Assembly: GCF_001276715.1 (NCBI RefSeq) | Contig: NZ_LIUQ01000018.1 | Span: 54,303 to 118,302, forward strand | Length of the DNA: 64,000 bases | Direction of reading: 5' to 3' | Source: Planktothricoides sp. SR001 | Lineage (GTDB): Bacteria; Cyanobacteriota; Cyanobacteriia; Cyanobacteriales; Laspinemataceae | Part shown: positions 34,269 to 44,347 of the stretch, one piece after another | Numbering within the stretch: position 1 is the first letter of the stretch | How the letters are laid out: each line of letters begins with the position of its first letter | The notes under the pieces: model-generated | What the model saw: the letters and a program-made list of their open reading frames with translations, nothing else | Databases searched by the model: none | What the model was told of the DNA's origin: nothing | Translations under genes and position numbers: made by a program

Positions 34269-35347
34269 ATTTTCAGATTTTAGTGGATTCACATGACTTT
34301 TGGGCAAGCTTGAAAGCCGATATTTTATCAGCCCAAGACCAAGTTTATATTCAAACCCTTTCTTTTGAGGGCGATCGCGTCGGTCAAAACTTGGCCGAAG
34401 CCTTATTAGCTTCTGCGGCTAGGGATAAAAAATTGATGATCGACTCTTATACTAAGTATAAGATTAGCGATCAATTTTTATATAGTCTGCCAAATTTACT
34501 CAAATCAGAATTACAGCAAGAAGCCAGAGAAACTTGGCAAATCATTAAACGTCTGAATCAAAATGGAGTCGGGGTTAAATTTATTAATCCCGTCGGGCTA
34601 TTTTTCAGCAAATTTGCCGATCGCAATCATAAAAAAATGATTGTGATTGATCGTCGAATTCTCTACATTGGCGGAATTAATTTTAGCCAGCATAACTTTG
34701 CGTGGCATGATATGATGCTGCGAATTGAAGACCCCAAGATAGCAGAATTTTTAACCACTGACTTTTTAGCCAGTTGGCAGGGAGAACATCAGCAGAAATT
34801 TCAGAATTTTGGCAACATTGAACTCTATTTATTCAATGGCAGGAATAATTCTCAGCTATTTCCCAGATTTTTTGATTTAATTGAGTCAGCCCGTGAATCA
34901 ATTATCATTGAAACCCCTTATTTGTCATTTCCTTTTTACGATCGCCTGCGAACTGCCCGAAAAAACGGTGTGAAAATTTCCTTCATTACCTCAGCGGCGA
35001 ATAACTGGGGAGTTTACGACCATTATACTCGCTGGGAAACTGGGCGATCGGGAATTGACCTATATCTTTACCCTGATGGCATGACCCACTTAAAATCCAT
35101 GTTAATCGATGACCAATACTTAATCATCGGTTCTTCTAACTTTGACTTATTTAGTTATTATTTTCAGCAAGACATTATTGCCATTTGTCACGATCGGTCT
35201 CTCATCCAAGAATTTAAACGCCTGATTTTTCTACCTGATTTGCAAAAATCAAGCCGATGGACTGGGAAAATTTCTGACTGGCAAGGAAAATGGGGATATT
35301 TCCAATTAAAAGCCGCTTGTCAATTATTTTTATGGGTCAATCGGTAA
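34265..35347 (+). CDS. Phospholipase D-like domain protein
   Basis: Protein of 360 residues with two HKD motifs, NHKKMIVID followed by YIGGINFSQHNFAWHD, and THLKSMLID followed by LIIGSSNFDLFSYY. This is the arrangement of cardiolipin synthases and related phosphatidyltransferases. No N-terminal membrane helices are seen, unlike bacterial cardiolipin synthase ClsA, so the substrate is open. ATG 34265 overlaps the stop of the preceding membrane protein gene (ATGA), so translation is probably coupled to it. The longer frame from 34226 has no support. A terminator follows. Confidence 0.87.
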   Translation: MNFQILVDSHDFWASLKADILSAQDQVYIQTLSFEGDRVGQNLAEALLASAARDKKLMIDSYTKYKISDQFLYSLPNLLKSELQQEARETWQIIKRLNQNGVGVKFINPVGLFFSKFADRNHKKMIVIDRRILYIGGINFSQHNFAWHDMMLRIEDPKIAEFLTTDFLASWQGEHQQKFQNFGNIELYLFNGRNNSQLFPRFFDLIESARESIIIETPYLSFPFYDRLRTARKNGVKISFITSAANNWGVYDHYTRWETGRSGIDLYLYPDGMTHLKSMLIDDQYLIIGSSNFDLFSYYFQQDIIAICHDRSLIQEFKRLIFLPDLQKSSRWTGKISDWQGKWGYFQLKAACQLFLWVNR

Positions 35348-35438
35348 ACGGAAATAAACCAGGAATTCCTGGTTTTATAGCTAACACAATAAACCAGTTT
35401 GCTGTTAGCGATCGCCTGAAGCATAACCTCTGAAGCAT

Positions 35439-35482
35439 AACCTCAACCGGGCTTATTCAGGAACCAGGTTGAGGTTTTTTGG
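35439..35482 (+). terminator. Intrinsic terminator after the phospholipase D-like gene
   Basis: 10-bp stem AACCTCAACC/GGTTGAGGTT (35439-35448 and 35467-35476) with an 18-base loop and then TTTT. A second small palindrome AAACCAGGAATTCCTGGTTT lies at 35356-35375. Confidence 0.75.
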
Positions 35483-35488
35483 TAGTAA

Positions 35489-38400
35489 TTATTCTTTCAC
35501 TGCCAAAGTAGCCGTGGCCGATCGCCCAAACTCTTCTGGGGCATATTTTAGATGCACCTCTGCCCCAGGCCATTCAAAGGTTCCAGGGGTTACAGACCGC
35601 ACTAAATAATGCAGATTATAGACCCCGGCATTGAGGCGATCGCCATAAGCAACCACTTCGTCTGCGTAAATGGTTTGATAACCAATTTCCCAGCTATCAA
35701 CTTGGGCTTGAACTGCCGGATTCGTGATTTGAAAAGTGGTATCTACTGCCTCAAAACCGGCGGGTAATTGGTCAGTAATCACCAGATGATCGATGGGGTG
35801 GTCAGTAATAATTTCCAACCCAATATCAAACACTTGTCCAACCTCTACGGTTACGGGTTGATTTAAGGCAGATAACCCCATTGTTGCCAGCACTTGATCT
35901 TCCCCGGCAAGGCGAACTTTTCGGTCAACGCGCAAGCCGTTAAATCGTCCGGGGGCATTGCCTAATAAGCGATAGCTATAGGCGGTTAAATAATGTAGGC
36001 TACCTGCCCCTGATTTTTCTAAGGTTAAGTCAGCATTTCCCTGGGGTAATTGATCCATTGCTACATTAATAAATCGACTGGGATTTTCGTAGCCTTGAAA
36101 CTGCATCGAGTCGATATTTTCCCCGGCTAATTTTACCGTGGCGGTAAAGTTCGGTGGGGTGGGTTGAGTGTTGGCATAAGCCACTAATGCAGTCAGGGCA
36201 GAAGCGTTGGCATAACTATTTTGCCAGGTGCCATTTCGCCGCAAATTTAATAGCCCTTGTAAGAGGCGATCGCTCACTTCTGGTTTAGCTTTTTGGGCAA
36301 TAAATAGCCGTAAAGTTTCCGCCTGTTGAGTGGTCGGGGTACTCAGCCAATACCAGCCTCGCGGTAAATTGACTGTGGCCGATCGCCCAGTTTCATAAAC
36401 TGTTTCCTGGAAGCGATCGAACAGAGTTTTTGCCTCATCTTGCCACTGCGGGAAGCTAAATAAATAGCGGGTCAATTTAAGCTGAGATAACTGGTCTAAT
36501 TCTTCTCGCTGTTTATAGATATCCCCTAAAAAACTATCCCGTTTATCTCCTAATTCGGCTAAAGCCATCAGTGCGGATAGTCGCAACTGATTTTGACAGA
36601 TTTCTGTCTGGCAATAATCATATTGTTGCGGGTTTTCTAAGAGACGCTGCAAATACAGTTTTACCTGAGAAACCATCCCCGGATCTACCTTAAAGTCAGC
36701 AGCCAACGCTTTGGCTAAACTTTCCGCCGCGTAGGGGGTGACAAATGGATCGGATTGGTATTGTTTTGGCCATGAGGCAAAACCGCCATCAGACTGCTGA
36801 AGTTCTTGGAGTTGTTTTAAGGCAATTTCTGCCTGGGCTGTGGGGTTAAATTCCCCAAAAGCTTGACCATATTTTTGCCCTAAAATTTGCAGGTTAGCAG
36901 CGATCGCTAACTGAGAGGCTGCCGGTTCCAAGAATGGCAAGCGATTTTCTTCAAATACTTGCCGCGCTGGGGCAGTAATTTCGGGGATTAAGGTAGAAGC
37001 CAGAGAAACTTCTAAACCTCCCACATTGGGCGCTACATTCTGATTCACATTTAAGGGAATTTTGACCTGATTTTCTGTGACTCCAGTAGAAATCACCTGT
37101 TCTGTAACTGCCAGTTTTTTCACCGGCAGAGATACCTCGAAACCATCGCCGTCCCGCTTGTTTAATTGGGCGGTAAATTTTATCTTTCCTACCCCAATGT
37201 CTTGGGCTGCGATCGGGAAACGATAGCCAGTTGTATCCGGTTTGGCTTGAGTGCTTAATTGTTGGGTACTGCTGGCATTTTCCGCAAACTGCATATTTTC
37301 CGCCACTTGGCCATTTATTTCTAAATTGCCTTTTTTGCCCGTATTGTTAGTGACCGCAAGACCGGCAAAAAAGCGATCGCCCACCCGGACAAATTGGGGT
37401 AGCAATGGATTGGCCATCAGCGGTTTTTTGGTGATAAAAGTATTCTCTCCTTTGCCAAACCGCATATCCTCGGTTTCGGCGATCGCAATCACTCGCCAAG
37501 TGGTTAAATTATCCGGTAATTTAAACCGAACAGTGGCGTGACCATTGTTGTCAGTGATGACGGCACCATTGTAATAAGCCAAGGGCTTAAAATCTTTGCG
37601 AATATTGATCGCTTGCGCCGGTTCTTCTGGGGTCTGCGATCGGCCTGCGGCAGGAGCATTTGCAGGTAATGGGGCAGACTGATTTTTTTCCGACTCCTGT
37701 TGTAGAAATACATCTCCCACTCCTGGAGTAGCAGCCCGTGGTGACAATTGAGGATTCTCATTTTGGTTAAAAATAATATCCTTCAAAGACACCGCAAATC
37801 GGTTATCCGTAAACCGCGTCGGAATTAATTGCTGGGCATAAACTGTTGTCACCAAATCCGGGGGACGATATCCCGTCAATTGCAGGACATCCTCATTCAC
37901 CACCATCAGGGAAACTTGTGCTTTAACTGGCCGATTTTTCCCATCTTTAACGGTCAGTTTGAGGCTTTGTTCTGCCCCAGGTTCAACAGCCTCTAAATCT
38001 GGCTTCACTTCTATCTGGAGATATTTCTCATCTAAGCTAGTGGAAAATGGGGCAAAACCAATTTTTACCAAATCTTTCACCGTTCCCGCTTCCACTTGAT
38101 CCAGAGAAATACCTTGTCGGACTAACACCGCTTGCACTGCGGCATTGGGCAGCATTTCTGGGGTGACAGTAAACTGAATTTGCGGCGCCCCTCCGGTTAC
38201 TTTGGTGATAGTTTTATAGATGGGTTTATCTCGCACCACGGCAAAATATAATTCGGCCTCTGGATAGGGAGATTGTACAACAGCGGTGGCGATTTCACCG
38301 GGTTGATAAGTATCTTTATCTAGTTTAACTTCCAGGGCATTTTCCTGTTCTCCAGGATATCCCCAAAATACAGGATTTTTCCCACTAATCCAAATGGATA

Positions 38401-41323
38401 AATCGGTCGCCATTACTTCATCTTTGGCATTGGCAAAATTAGCCCGAATGCGGTAATAACCCGCTTCTTTTGCTTGGAGAGAAATCTTTTCGGCTTGGCC
38501 GCCAGATGTGATTTGTTTTTCCGCTACGGTTGTATATTCAAGTTTATATTTTGGCCAAGGTTCTGACATTGAACGCGGCATCGGTTTATAGTCAACTTTT
38601 TGGAGTTGCAGGCGAATTCGTTCTCCTTTAAGCACTTTACCTGTGGCATCAGTGGCAATCATTTCTACAGTAAAATCTTTGTCCACTTCAGCCGCAAAGT
38701 CACTTTTTAACCCAATTAGGCGATCGCTGGGTAAAGCAATCACCGACTGAGAAGCGGCCACCGCTTGATTTGAGCTATCCGAGACTTCTGCGGATACTTG
38801 ATAGGTCATGGGATATGGTAGGTCATTACCAATTTTAAAGCTAAAAGTTCCCAGACCTTGAGGATCTAACTCAGCATAATTTTGCAGCACTTGAGCATCA
38901 ATTGATGGTGGTGTTTCCGGCCAAAACCACTGTTGTCCAAAAGCAAATTCTTCCCAACCTTTGGGGGTAAAATTTGCCTGACTGCGGGTGACATAATACT
39001 TAAGCTGACCTGCCGCTAAGGGGGAGCCAAATAAGTATTGACCTTCTGCTTTTGCCTCGATAGTTTGCTGGCTAATGGCAATCTCTTTATCTAGCTTTAA
39101 ATCCACCTGAAAATTTGGCGGTTTAAACTCTGCTACCCGAACATAACCAGAAAGGACATTGCCATTTTTTCCATCGGCTGATAAATAATAGTCTCCTAAA
39201 GGACTATCTGGTTCAATTGCCCAGTCAAAAGAAAATGTCCCAAACTCATTGGTGGTAAAATTACCCAGATTTTTTTGCGTGCCATTTGGTTGAGACAAGG
39301 TGACAGTATATTGGCTATTTTTATCCAGCTTTAACTGGCTATTTTGCAAATAAGCCGCCAAGCTGGTAAATGATGCTTTTTCACCCCGTTGATACAGGTT
39401 GCGATCGGAAAAAATAGTCCCCCGTGGTTGAATTTGGCCATAGTCCCATTCGGGATAAATGCCATAACCATAGCTGCCACTGTCGCGATCGCATCGAGCA
39501 TAAGCCCAATCTTGGTTTTCTCGCGCAATCACTAATAATTCTGGTGGTTCATTATTGGGAATACATTGTTTTAACTGCTGATTATTCAGGATAAAAGTTC
39601 CTGTTTGGTCAGTAATTCCAGTAGCACAAGGTTTCGGTTCAGGACGAGGTGTTTCATTCAATTTTGACTGATAAATCTCGATAGTGGCAGCGGCAACTGG
39701 CGCCCCATCAGATAGATGATTGACCCGAATTAATCCAGATTTGGGAAACAATTGAGTAAAGACGCCTAAATTAGTGATTTGGGCGAAACCATAATAAGTG
39801 GGTTCTTGCCATTTTTGCTGGTTATTTTCTGAGTAAGGAACTGTCTTGGCTTGGACTCCATAAGCCACCATGCCTGTAGGGGCTTTCAGTTCTTGCTCTA
39901 AAGCGACTTCAGTCTGGGTGATTTGATTTTTTTTACCGGAAATATCGAACTTTTTCCAAGTATTTGAACTTGGCAGAAATTCTTCTGAGTTATTGCGATA
40001 TACTAAGTCAGTGGGTTGCACGACTTTGTAAGCGGCTTTATAGTTTAATTCCGGCAAATTTACCGTGGAAATTTTTAAATTAGCTTTGGCACCTTTGGGA
40101 AAAATATTTAACCCTGTTCGGGTAGAAATATTGGCCAATAAATTTCCTGTTTTATGCTGAATAGTTAAGGAATTACCCAAGGTTTGACCAAAGGTATCCT
40201 TAAGGTTTTCGCCGATAGTAATGGTGTAATTTGTTTCTGGTTCTAATGCCCAAGAGTTAACCCCAACATAGTTGTTGCCCTCATAAATTTCTAATAGAGG
40301 AATGTCTGGGTTAGGTGGAGGACTAAAGCGAATATTTTCTAAGGCTGAATCAGCGTTCAAGGGGTTATTAAATCTTAATCCAGAGATTCCTTGATCAAAT
40401 CTGGATCCCCATCCGCGATTGGTTTCTATTTTTTCAAATTTTAAGGGAGCATAGGTTGCTACTTGACTGGTAAACGCTTTGTCGCTGACTAAATTACCTC
40501 GGATAGGCCGTATTCCTGGATCTAATTCCAAGCGATAACGAGTATTTTTTTGCAGTTCTTGTTGAGGAATTAGCTGATACTGCCATTGACGGTTAATCAG
40601 ATTAAATGGATCCGTAGAACCATTGGCTAAAAAAATCGGATATGGTTGCTGATTTTCGGCGGTTGGTTGTTCAGCTTTTAGGCTAATTTTTTCTTGATTA
40701 GCCTCAGAAATTAAGGTGGCATTGTTGGCCAAAGAGTTCAAGTCTAGTTGAACATTTGAGGTAATTTCTAGGTTTGGCTTGATATCCAGATATCCTGAAC
40801 TATATGGATTAGGATTAGTTTCAGGTAAATTGGTAATTTGGATCGGGTCAGTGGTAAATGTCCACGCCAAATCTTGAGTCAGACGATGATTATTTAAATC
40901 TGCTAAACCCGCTTTTACAGTAACTTGAATTCGCGTGGCTTTGGGCAGGGGTTCGTCCGCTTGAAATCCCACCATGCGCGGGGTTAAAAACCGAAATCGC
41001 CCCGGTAAAGCAGGCTGAATTTGAAATAGGTTTAGTTTGATTTGCTGTTCGGGAGAGTCGAGACTCTCTAGAGGAATTACTGGGTCTTTAAACCGGATGC
41101 GAATTTGGGCAAGGGGTTCGGCTTCTTCCGTCGGGCTGATTTGTTCGATCCAGTCGGGAATTTGTGGCTTCGGAAGTGGGGCAACCTGTGGTAAGGTTTC
41201 CACTGCCTGGGAAAAATTTGTGGTCATATTTGTGGTTTGACAAGTAAATAAACCAAATGCTAGGAGTAACCCCAGCAGGAAATGTATCCAAGTTTTCATC
41301 CAAGTCTTAATTTTTATTCTCAT
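35489..41323 (-). CDS. Alpha-2-macroglobulin family lipoprotein without thioester motif
   Basis: Very large protein of 1944 residues. The N-terminal signal peptide ends in a lipobox-like LFTC with Cys28, so it is probably an outer- or inner-membrane lipoprotein facing the periplasm. Domain order as in bacterial alpha-2-macroglobulins: early MG-like domains (about 60-700), the carrying region with FSDRNLYQRGEKASFTSLA, the A2M segment (about 1195-1290, with FKLPDNLTTWRVIAIAET), a helical thioester-domain equivalent (about 1440-1720), and a C-terminal receptor-like domain. The usual thioester CxEQ is replaced: Phe1464-Leu-Glu1466-Pro1467. Bacterial A2Ms are thought to trap proteases or have other envelope roles; loss of the thioester argues for a non-covalent mode. 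No penicillin-binding protein 1C gene is next to it. Start may also be Met9. Confidence 0.9.
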   Translation of the reverse strand: MRIKIKTWMKTWIHFLLGLLLAFGLFTCQTTNMTTNFSQAVETLPQVAPLPKPQIPDWIEQISPTEEAEPLAQIRIRFKDPVIPLESLDSPEQQIKLNLFQIQPALPGRFRFLTPRMVGFQADEPLPKATRIQVTVKAGLADLNNHRLTQDLAWTFTTDPIQITNLPETNPNPYSSGYLDIKPNLEITSNVQLDLNSLANNATLISEANQEKISLKAEQPTAENQQPYPIFLANGSTDPFNLINRQWQYQLIPQQELQKNTRYRLELDPGIRPIRGNLVSDKAFTSQVATYAPLKFEKIETNRGWGSRFDQGISGLRFNNPLNADSALENIRFSPPPNPDIPLLEIYEGNNYVGVNSWALEPETNYTITIGENLKDTFGQTLGNSLTIQHKTGNLLANISTRTGLNIFPKGAKANLKISTVNLPELNYKAAYKVVQPTDLVYRNNSEEFLPSSNTWKKFDISGKKNQITQTEVALEQELKAPTGMVAYGVQAKTVPYSENNQQKWQEPTYYGFAQITNLGVFTQLFPKSGLIRVNHLSDGAPVAAATIEIYQSKLNETPRPEPKPCATGITDQTGTFILNNQQLKQCIPNNEPPELLVIARENQDWAYARCDRDSGSYGYGIYPEWDYGQIQPRGTIFSDRNLYQRGEKASFTSLAAYLQNSQLKLDKNSQYTVTLSQPNGTQKNLGNFTTNEFGTFSFDWAIEPDSPLGDYYLSADGKNGNVLSGYVRVAEFKPPNFQVDLKLDKEIAISQQTIEAKAEGQYLFGSPLAAGQLKYYVTRSQANFTPKGWEEFAFGQQWFWPETPPSIDAQVLQNYAELDPQGLGTFSFKIGNDLPYPMTYQVSAEVSDSSNQAVAASQSVIALPSDRLIGLKSDFAAEVDKDFTVEMIATDATGKVLKGERIRLQLQKVDYKPMPRSMSEPWPKYKLEYTTVAEKQITSGGQAEKISLQAKEAGYYRIRANFANAKDEVMATDLSIWISGKNPVFWGYPGEQENALEVKLDKDTYQPGEIATAVVQSPYPEAELYFAVVRDKPIYKTITKVTGGAPQIQFTVTPEMLPNAAVQAVLVRQGISLDQVEAGTVKDLVKIGFAPFSTSLDEKYLQIEVKPDLEAVEPGAEQSLKLTVKDGKNRPVKAQVSLMVVNEDVLQLTGYRPPDLVTTVYAQQLIPTRFTDNRFAVSLKDIIFNQNENPQLSPRAATPGVGDVFLQQESEKNQSAPLPANAPAAGRSQTPEEPAQAINIRKDFKPLAYYNGAVITDNNGHATVRFKLPDNLTTWRVIAIAETEDMRFGKGENTFITKKPLMANPLLPQFVRVGDRFFAGLAVTNNTGKKGNLEINGQVAENMQFAENASSTQQLSTQAKPDTTGYRFPIAAQDIGVGKIKFTAQLNKRDGDGFEVSLPVKKLAVTEQVISTGVTENQVKIPLNVNQNVAPNVGGLEVSLASTLIPEITAPARQVFEENRLPFLEPAASQLAIAANLQILGQKYGQAFGEFNPTAQAEIALKQLQELQQSDGGFASWPKQYQSDPFVTPYAAESLAKALAADFKVDPGMVSQVKLYLQRLLENPQQYDYCQTEICQNQLRLSALMALAELGDKRDSFLGDIYKQREELDQLSQLKLTRYLFSFPQWQDEAKTLFDRFQETVYETGRSATVNLPRGWYWLSTPTTQQAETLRLFIAQKAKPEVSDRLLQGLLNLRRNGTWQNSYANASALTALVAYANTQPTPPNFTATVKLAGENIDSMQFQGYENPSRFINVAMDQLPQGNADLTLEKSGAGSLHYLTAYSYRLLGNAPGRFNGLRVDRKVRLAGEDQVLATMGLSALNQPVTVEVGQVFDIGLEIITDHPIDHLVITDQLPAGFEAVDTTFQITNPAVQAQVDSWEIGYQTIYADEVVAYGDRLNAGVYNLHYLVRSVTPGTFEWPGAEVHLKYAPEEFGRSATATLAVKE

Positions 41324-42186
41324 TTATTTCCTCACGGTGAATCGATGGTGACTGAATCAAAAGGCGCGATCGCCTTTGGGGATTTTTGGCAAAATTGGTC
41401 ATGTTTTGTTCAGAAATGTCATAGATACACGATTAATCAATAGATCGCTATCAGATTGTTGGTTGATTTCAACCGTTAGCTGGACTCAGCCGAACACAAT
41501 CTATTTTAGCCAATCAATCTTAAAAGTTTGATGCTTATGAATATTTAGTCGATTCTGGTTGTTTCCTTCTGGTAACTTTATGGTAAAAAAATTTATATTT
41601 CTTTATAAAACTTAACTAGGGTTATTACTTTGTCATATTATGACAATTGTTGGATGGTTATTTCCCATCTATATTCTGATGATTTGTGAATTCTGATGAT
41701 TTGTCAAAGTGACTCACAAACTCCACGGCCTTTTTCCCCGATCCAGCGATCGGGCGGGGTTATCTCGAATTGCCTTTTTCGTTAAGTACCCTTACGCGGT
41801 CTCTTCAGTCTTTTAAAGATTGTGTAAAGAAATCCGCGAAACCCAGGGAAATCAACCGGGAAAATTTAAAGCTTTTGTAAAGTTGAAGCCGTCCCCTGGT
41901 ATTTTCTCTAAAACCTGCGTATAATTACGGATAAAGCCAAGTGAAATTTAGCGGTTCAACGAAAAAAATGCTTTCAGTATTTTTCTCTTTGAGAAGTGAA
42001 TCTGGAACAGATATAGCCAGATCGCTAAATCCATCCCGCTGGTATGCGGTAATCTGCAATAGTCTGAGTAAAAAGGCTAATTCTTTCTGCCTACCTTACA
42101 GGGAATCCCTCGATTAAATCGAGCCAGTTCAAATTAGATCCAGTTCAAATTAGATATTATCAAGTAAAGTTAGCTATCAGAAGGTT
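41324..42186. other. Intergenic region between divergent A2M and PEP-CTERM genes
   Basis: 863 bases with no supported gene. Contains a HIP1 site near 41368, a two-unit direct repeat ATTCTGATGATTTGT (about 41673-41705) and a two-unit direct repeat CCAGTTCAAATTAGAT (about 42124-42154). The promoters of the flanking divergent genes should lie here but I cannot place them. Confidence 0.4.
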
Positions 42187-43032
42187 ATGAAAAAGATTAC
42201 TTACCCCTTGTTTTTCGCTGCGTTGTCCAGCCTTGCTCTCCCAGAAGCGGCAAGCGCTGTATGCTGGGATGGAGCATTTTCTTGCCAAACTCTGAATCAG
42301 GGCGTTTTAACAATTAATGAGTATACAGTGCGCGCCGGTTATCCATTAGAAGAGTTTCCTAATATTGGAGCCGGATCGGTGATTATGGACGCGATGTTTA
42401 ATCCCAATCAAAGTGGCAAATATGGCTTTATTAGTGCTATAACATCAGCCGATGGCCCTACCATATTTTACGATGGTACGTTGATTGAAAAACCTTTGCT
42501 CGATCCTCCCCCCGGTGGGTATTTTATGATGCCCCCTGGTTTGATTGATTTCTTGCCTTACTACGATGCAGAACCAGGTTTGGAAAATTATTTCTTCGAT
42601 CAGCCTACCGCCTCTTTCCCTGATGTTTTATCTATTGGTGGTCGTGCAGAGGCTAAGTTTGAAACTTGGTTAGTTGAAGTCTTAGATGAAGTGTTTGGCG
42701 ATGATCCCAACAAAGCCCAAGATGATTTCTTTTCCGTCAAGCCGTTAGTGGGTTGGACTTGGGGTTATGATATTCAAAGTAATGATAATGGTAATGAAAA
42801 TCCATTTGAAGTGGAAGATTTTATTACCACAGCCCAACCATTTAGTTGGTTAACTCAAGGCCCGACAAATGATTGGCTGACTGCTTTAAACCGCGTATAT
42901 GGTAGTGAGGAACTTGGGACAGAAGATAGATTTAATGTCACCGTCGCCTCGGTTCCTGAACCTTCTACGGTTCTTGGTTTAATTGGGTTGGGGATTTTAG
43001 GTGCGAAATCTGCTCGCAAGCGGAAAGCATGA
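42187..43032 (+). CDS. PEP-CTERM sorting domain protein
   Basis: Exported protein of 281 residues. Signal peptide ends at SAVCW. The C-terminus has the sorting signal VPEPSTVLGLIGLGILG followed by basic KSARKRKA, the motif read by exosortase. The middle is rich in Gly, Pro and Asp with WTWGYDIQSNDNGNENPFEV, and no enzyme domain is seen. It probably ends up in the cell surface or extracellular matrix. No exosortase gene is in the window. Confidence 0.88.
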   Translation: MKKITYPLFFAALSSLALPEAASAVCWDGAFSCQTLNQGVLTINEYTVRAGYPLEEFPNIGAGSVIMDAMFNPNQSGKYGFISAITSADGPTIFYDGTLIEKPLLDPPPGGYFMMPPGLIDFLPYYDAEPGLENYFFDQPTASFPDVLSIGGRAEAKFETWLVEVLDEVFGDDPNKAQDDFFSVKPLVGWTWGYDIQSNDNGNENPFEVEDFITTAQPFSWLTQGPTNDWLTALNRVYGSEELGTEDRFNVTVASVPEPSTVLGLIGLGILGAKSARKRKA

Positions 43033-43066
43033 GTTGATCAAAATTCTGATAAAAAATAGGGTTGAA

Positions 43067-43130
43067 CAGGACTTAGGCAATACTTTTCTATTAGTAGGGT
43101 GCCGTTCGGTGTGGTAACCCACCAATACTA
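43067..43130. repeat. Degenerate dispersed repeat (AGGACTTACGCAA type), copy 2
   Basis: Shorter copy of the element at 8047-8130, with the same order of blocks CAGGACTTAGGCAA, TAGTAGGGTGCCG and GGTAACCCACCAATAC. It follows the PEP-CTERM gene. Confidence 0.6.
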
Positions 43131-43182
43131 TCTGGAGTAGCAGCGATCGCCTCTTTATTTCCCGGTAAAATAAACCAGGGGA

Positions 43183-43217
43183 TTTTTTACCACAGAGACA
43201 CAAAGGACACAGAGGAT
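43183..43217. repeat. ACCACAGAGACACAAAGG repeat, single copy
   Basis: Copy of the family seen at 2888-2957 and within the 97-bp duplicates at 43257 and 43935. It is followed by a HIP1-containing GCGATCGCTTTTTTATTT. Confidence 0.8.
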
Positions 43218-43256
43218 TGATTGCGATCGCTTTTTTATTTTTCACAGAAAGAAACC

Positions 43257-43353
43257 CGGTTTCTGTCATAGAGGTGTAATTGGGATTTTTTACCACAGAG
43301 ACACAAAGGACACAGAGGATAGATTTAAAATGTGCGATCGCCTTTTTATTTTC
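43257..43353. repeat. 97-bp direct repeat, left copy
   Basis: From CGGTTTCTGTCAT through the ACCACAGAGACACA block and AGATTTAAAATG to GCGATCGCCTTTTTATTTT. The right copy at 43935-44031 is nearly identical (I see about two differences). The two copies flank the minus-strand gene 43346-43714. Confidence 0.88.
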
Positions 43354-43714
43354 CTGATAAAACAAACTCATTTTCTGAGGTTTTGGCAAATGGAAGTTGA
43401 TCCGACTGAGTAGCGCGATCGCACTTAAACTCCTCTAGCAAATCAAAAAAAGTATTAAATCCCTCTTCCTCATTAATAGCATAAAGCAAAATAATCCGCG
43501 CCCATGATGCAGAAGTTTTTACGCCAAACCGTTCTTGTAGCCACGGTTGAAATTCTTGGAATTCTGCTTCTTCTTCACTGAGGGAAATATTCAGTTGTGC
43601 GTGGGAGTATTCATATCCACAGAGAAACATATATAGGTTTGTCACCGATGAATAATCGATATAAAGTCCTGGGTTATGCTTGATTTTATCTAATAATTTG
43701 TATAGGGTTTCCAT
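43346..43714 (-). CDS. Hypothetical protein
   Basis: Predicted protein of 122 residues beginning METLYKLLDKIKHNPGLYID. Other words are VTNLYMFLCGYEYS, EEAEFQEFQPWLQERFGVK and SWARIILLYAINEEEGFNTFFDLLEEF. I have met this pattern in other short cyanobacterial proteins but know no function; it could be an immunity-type or regulatory protein. ATG 43714 is preferred, as the longer frame to 43804 has poor upstream sequence. Flanked by two copies of a 97-bp repeat, so it may have been moved or duplicated by recombination. Confidence 0.65.
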   Translation of the reverse strand: METLYKLLDKIKHNPGLYIDYSSVTNLYMFLCGYEYSHAQLNISLSEEEAEFQEFQPWLQERFGVKTSASWARIILLYAINEEEGFNTFFDLLEEFKCDRATQSDQLPFAKTSENEFVLSGK

Positions 43715-43841
43715 TTTAGCAAAATTTGGGATTTTGACAAACCGGGTTTCTGGTGAAAGCGCGATCGCACGACATACAGCGGTTTTTAGATTAATCAACC
43801 ACAACCGGCGGGGATTAAAATGATGGCGGCCTCATAGCGCA

Positions 43842-43934
43842 AGTCGGTTTTAACCGACTCTTAATGCTTATATTAAAAAAATTTTAGTCGGTTTTAACCG
43901 ACTTTCGCTATTAGCCAGGGAATTCATTCCCTGG
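43842..43934. repeat. REP-like palindromic cluster
   Basis: Two copies of an 18-base palindrome AGTCGGTTTTAACCGACT (43842-43859 and 43886-43903) and then CCAGGGAAT-TC-ATTCCCTGG (43915-43934), joined by TTCGCTATTAG. This wording is met in intergenic repeats of other cyanobacteria and looks like a REP or bounded mobile repeat. Confidence 0.75.
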
Positions 43935-44031
43935 CGGTTTCTGTCATGGAGGTGTAATTGGGATTTTTTACCACAGAGACACAAAGGACACAGAGGATAG
44001 ATTTAAAATGTGCGATCGCTTTTTTATTTTC
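43935..44031. repeat. 97-bp direct repeat, right copy
   Basis: Nearly identical to 43257-43353 and starts right at the end of the REP-like cluster. Confidence 0.88.
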
Positions 44032-44128
44032 TATATTTACTATTTATTTAACTCCTTACCCTGCTCCAGCATGGGAATGCATTCTTTGAGGCTATTCCTC
44101 CATTTATAAGCCAGGGGAAAAACATTTT

Positions 44129-44347
44129 TTATGCATCTTCTAAGAGTTCGGCTAAAATTTCAGCAGTTAATCCATTGGCCGCAGATTCTTCTCTAATTTG
44201 TGCTACAAGGTCGTTAAAAGAATTAGAGGTGAGTAATTCCTTAATCATCAAATTAAACATGAACGAGACATTTTTTTGTTGCTGGGGTTCAGCCTCTCGG
44301 TAAGCTTGGGCTAGTTCAGCATCGACTTGAATTGTAATAGTTTCCAT
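44129..44347 (-). CDS. Small antitoxin-like protein
   Basis: 72 residues, starts METITIQVDAELAQAYREA, ends GLTAEILAELLEDA. The N-terminal beta strand followed by helices is of the ribbon-helix-helix kind, as in many antitoxins. No toxin gene is next to it on the same strand. It could also be an orphan DNA-binding protein. Confidence 0.6.
   Translation of the reverse strand: METITIQVDAELAQAYREAEPQQQKNVSFMFNLMIKELLTSNSFNDLVAQIREESAANGLTAEILAELLEDA

Noticed and set aside
44129..44347. Complete toxin-antitoxin pair
   Set aside because: Only an antitoxin-like frame is present; no toxin-sized frame follows on the same strand.
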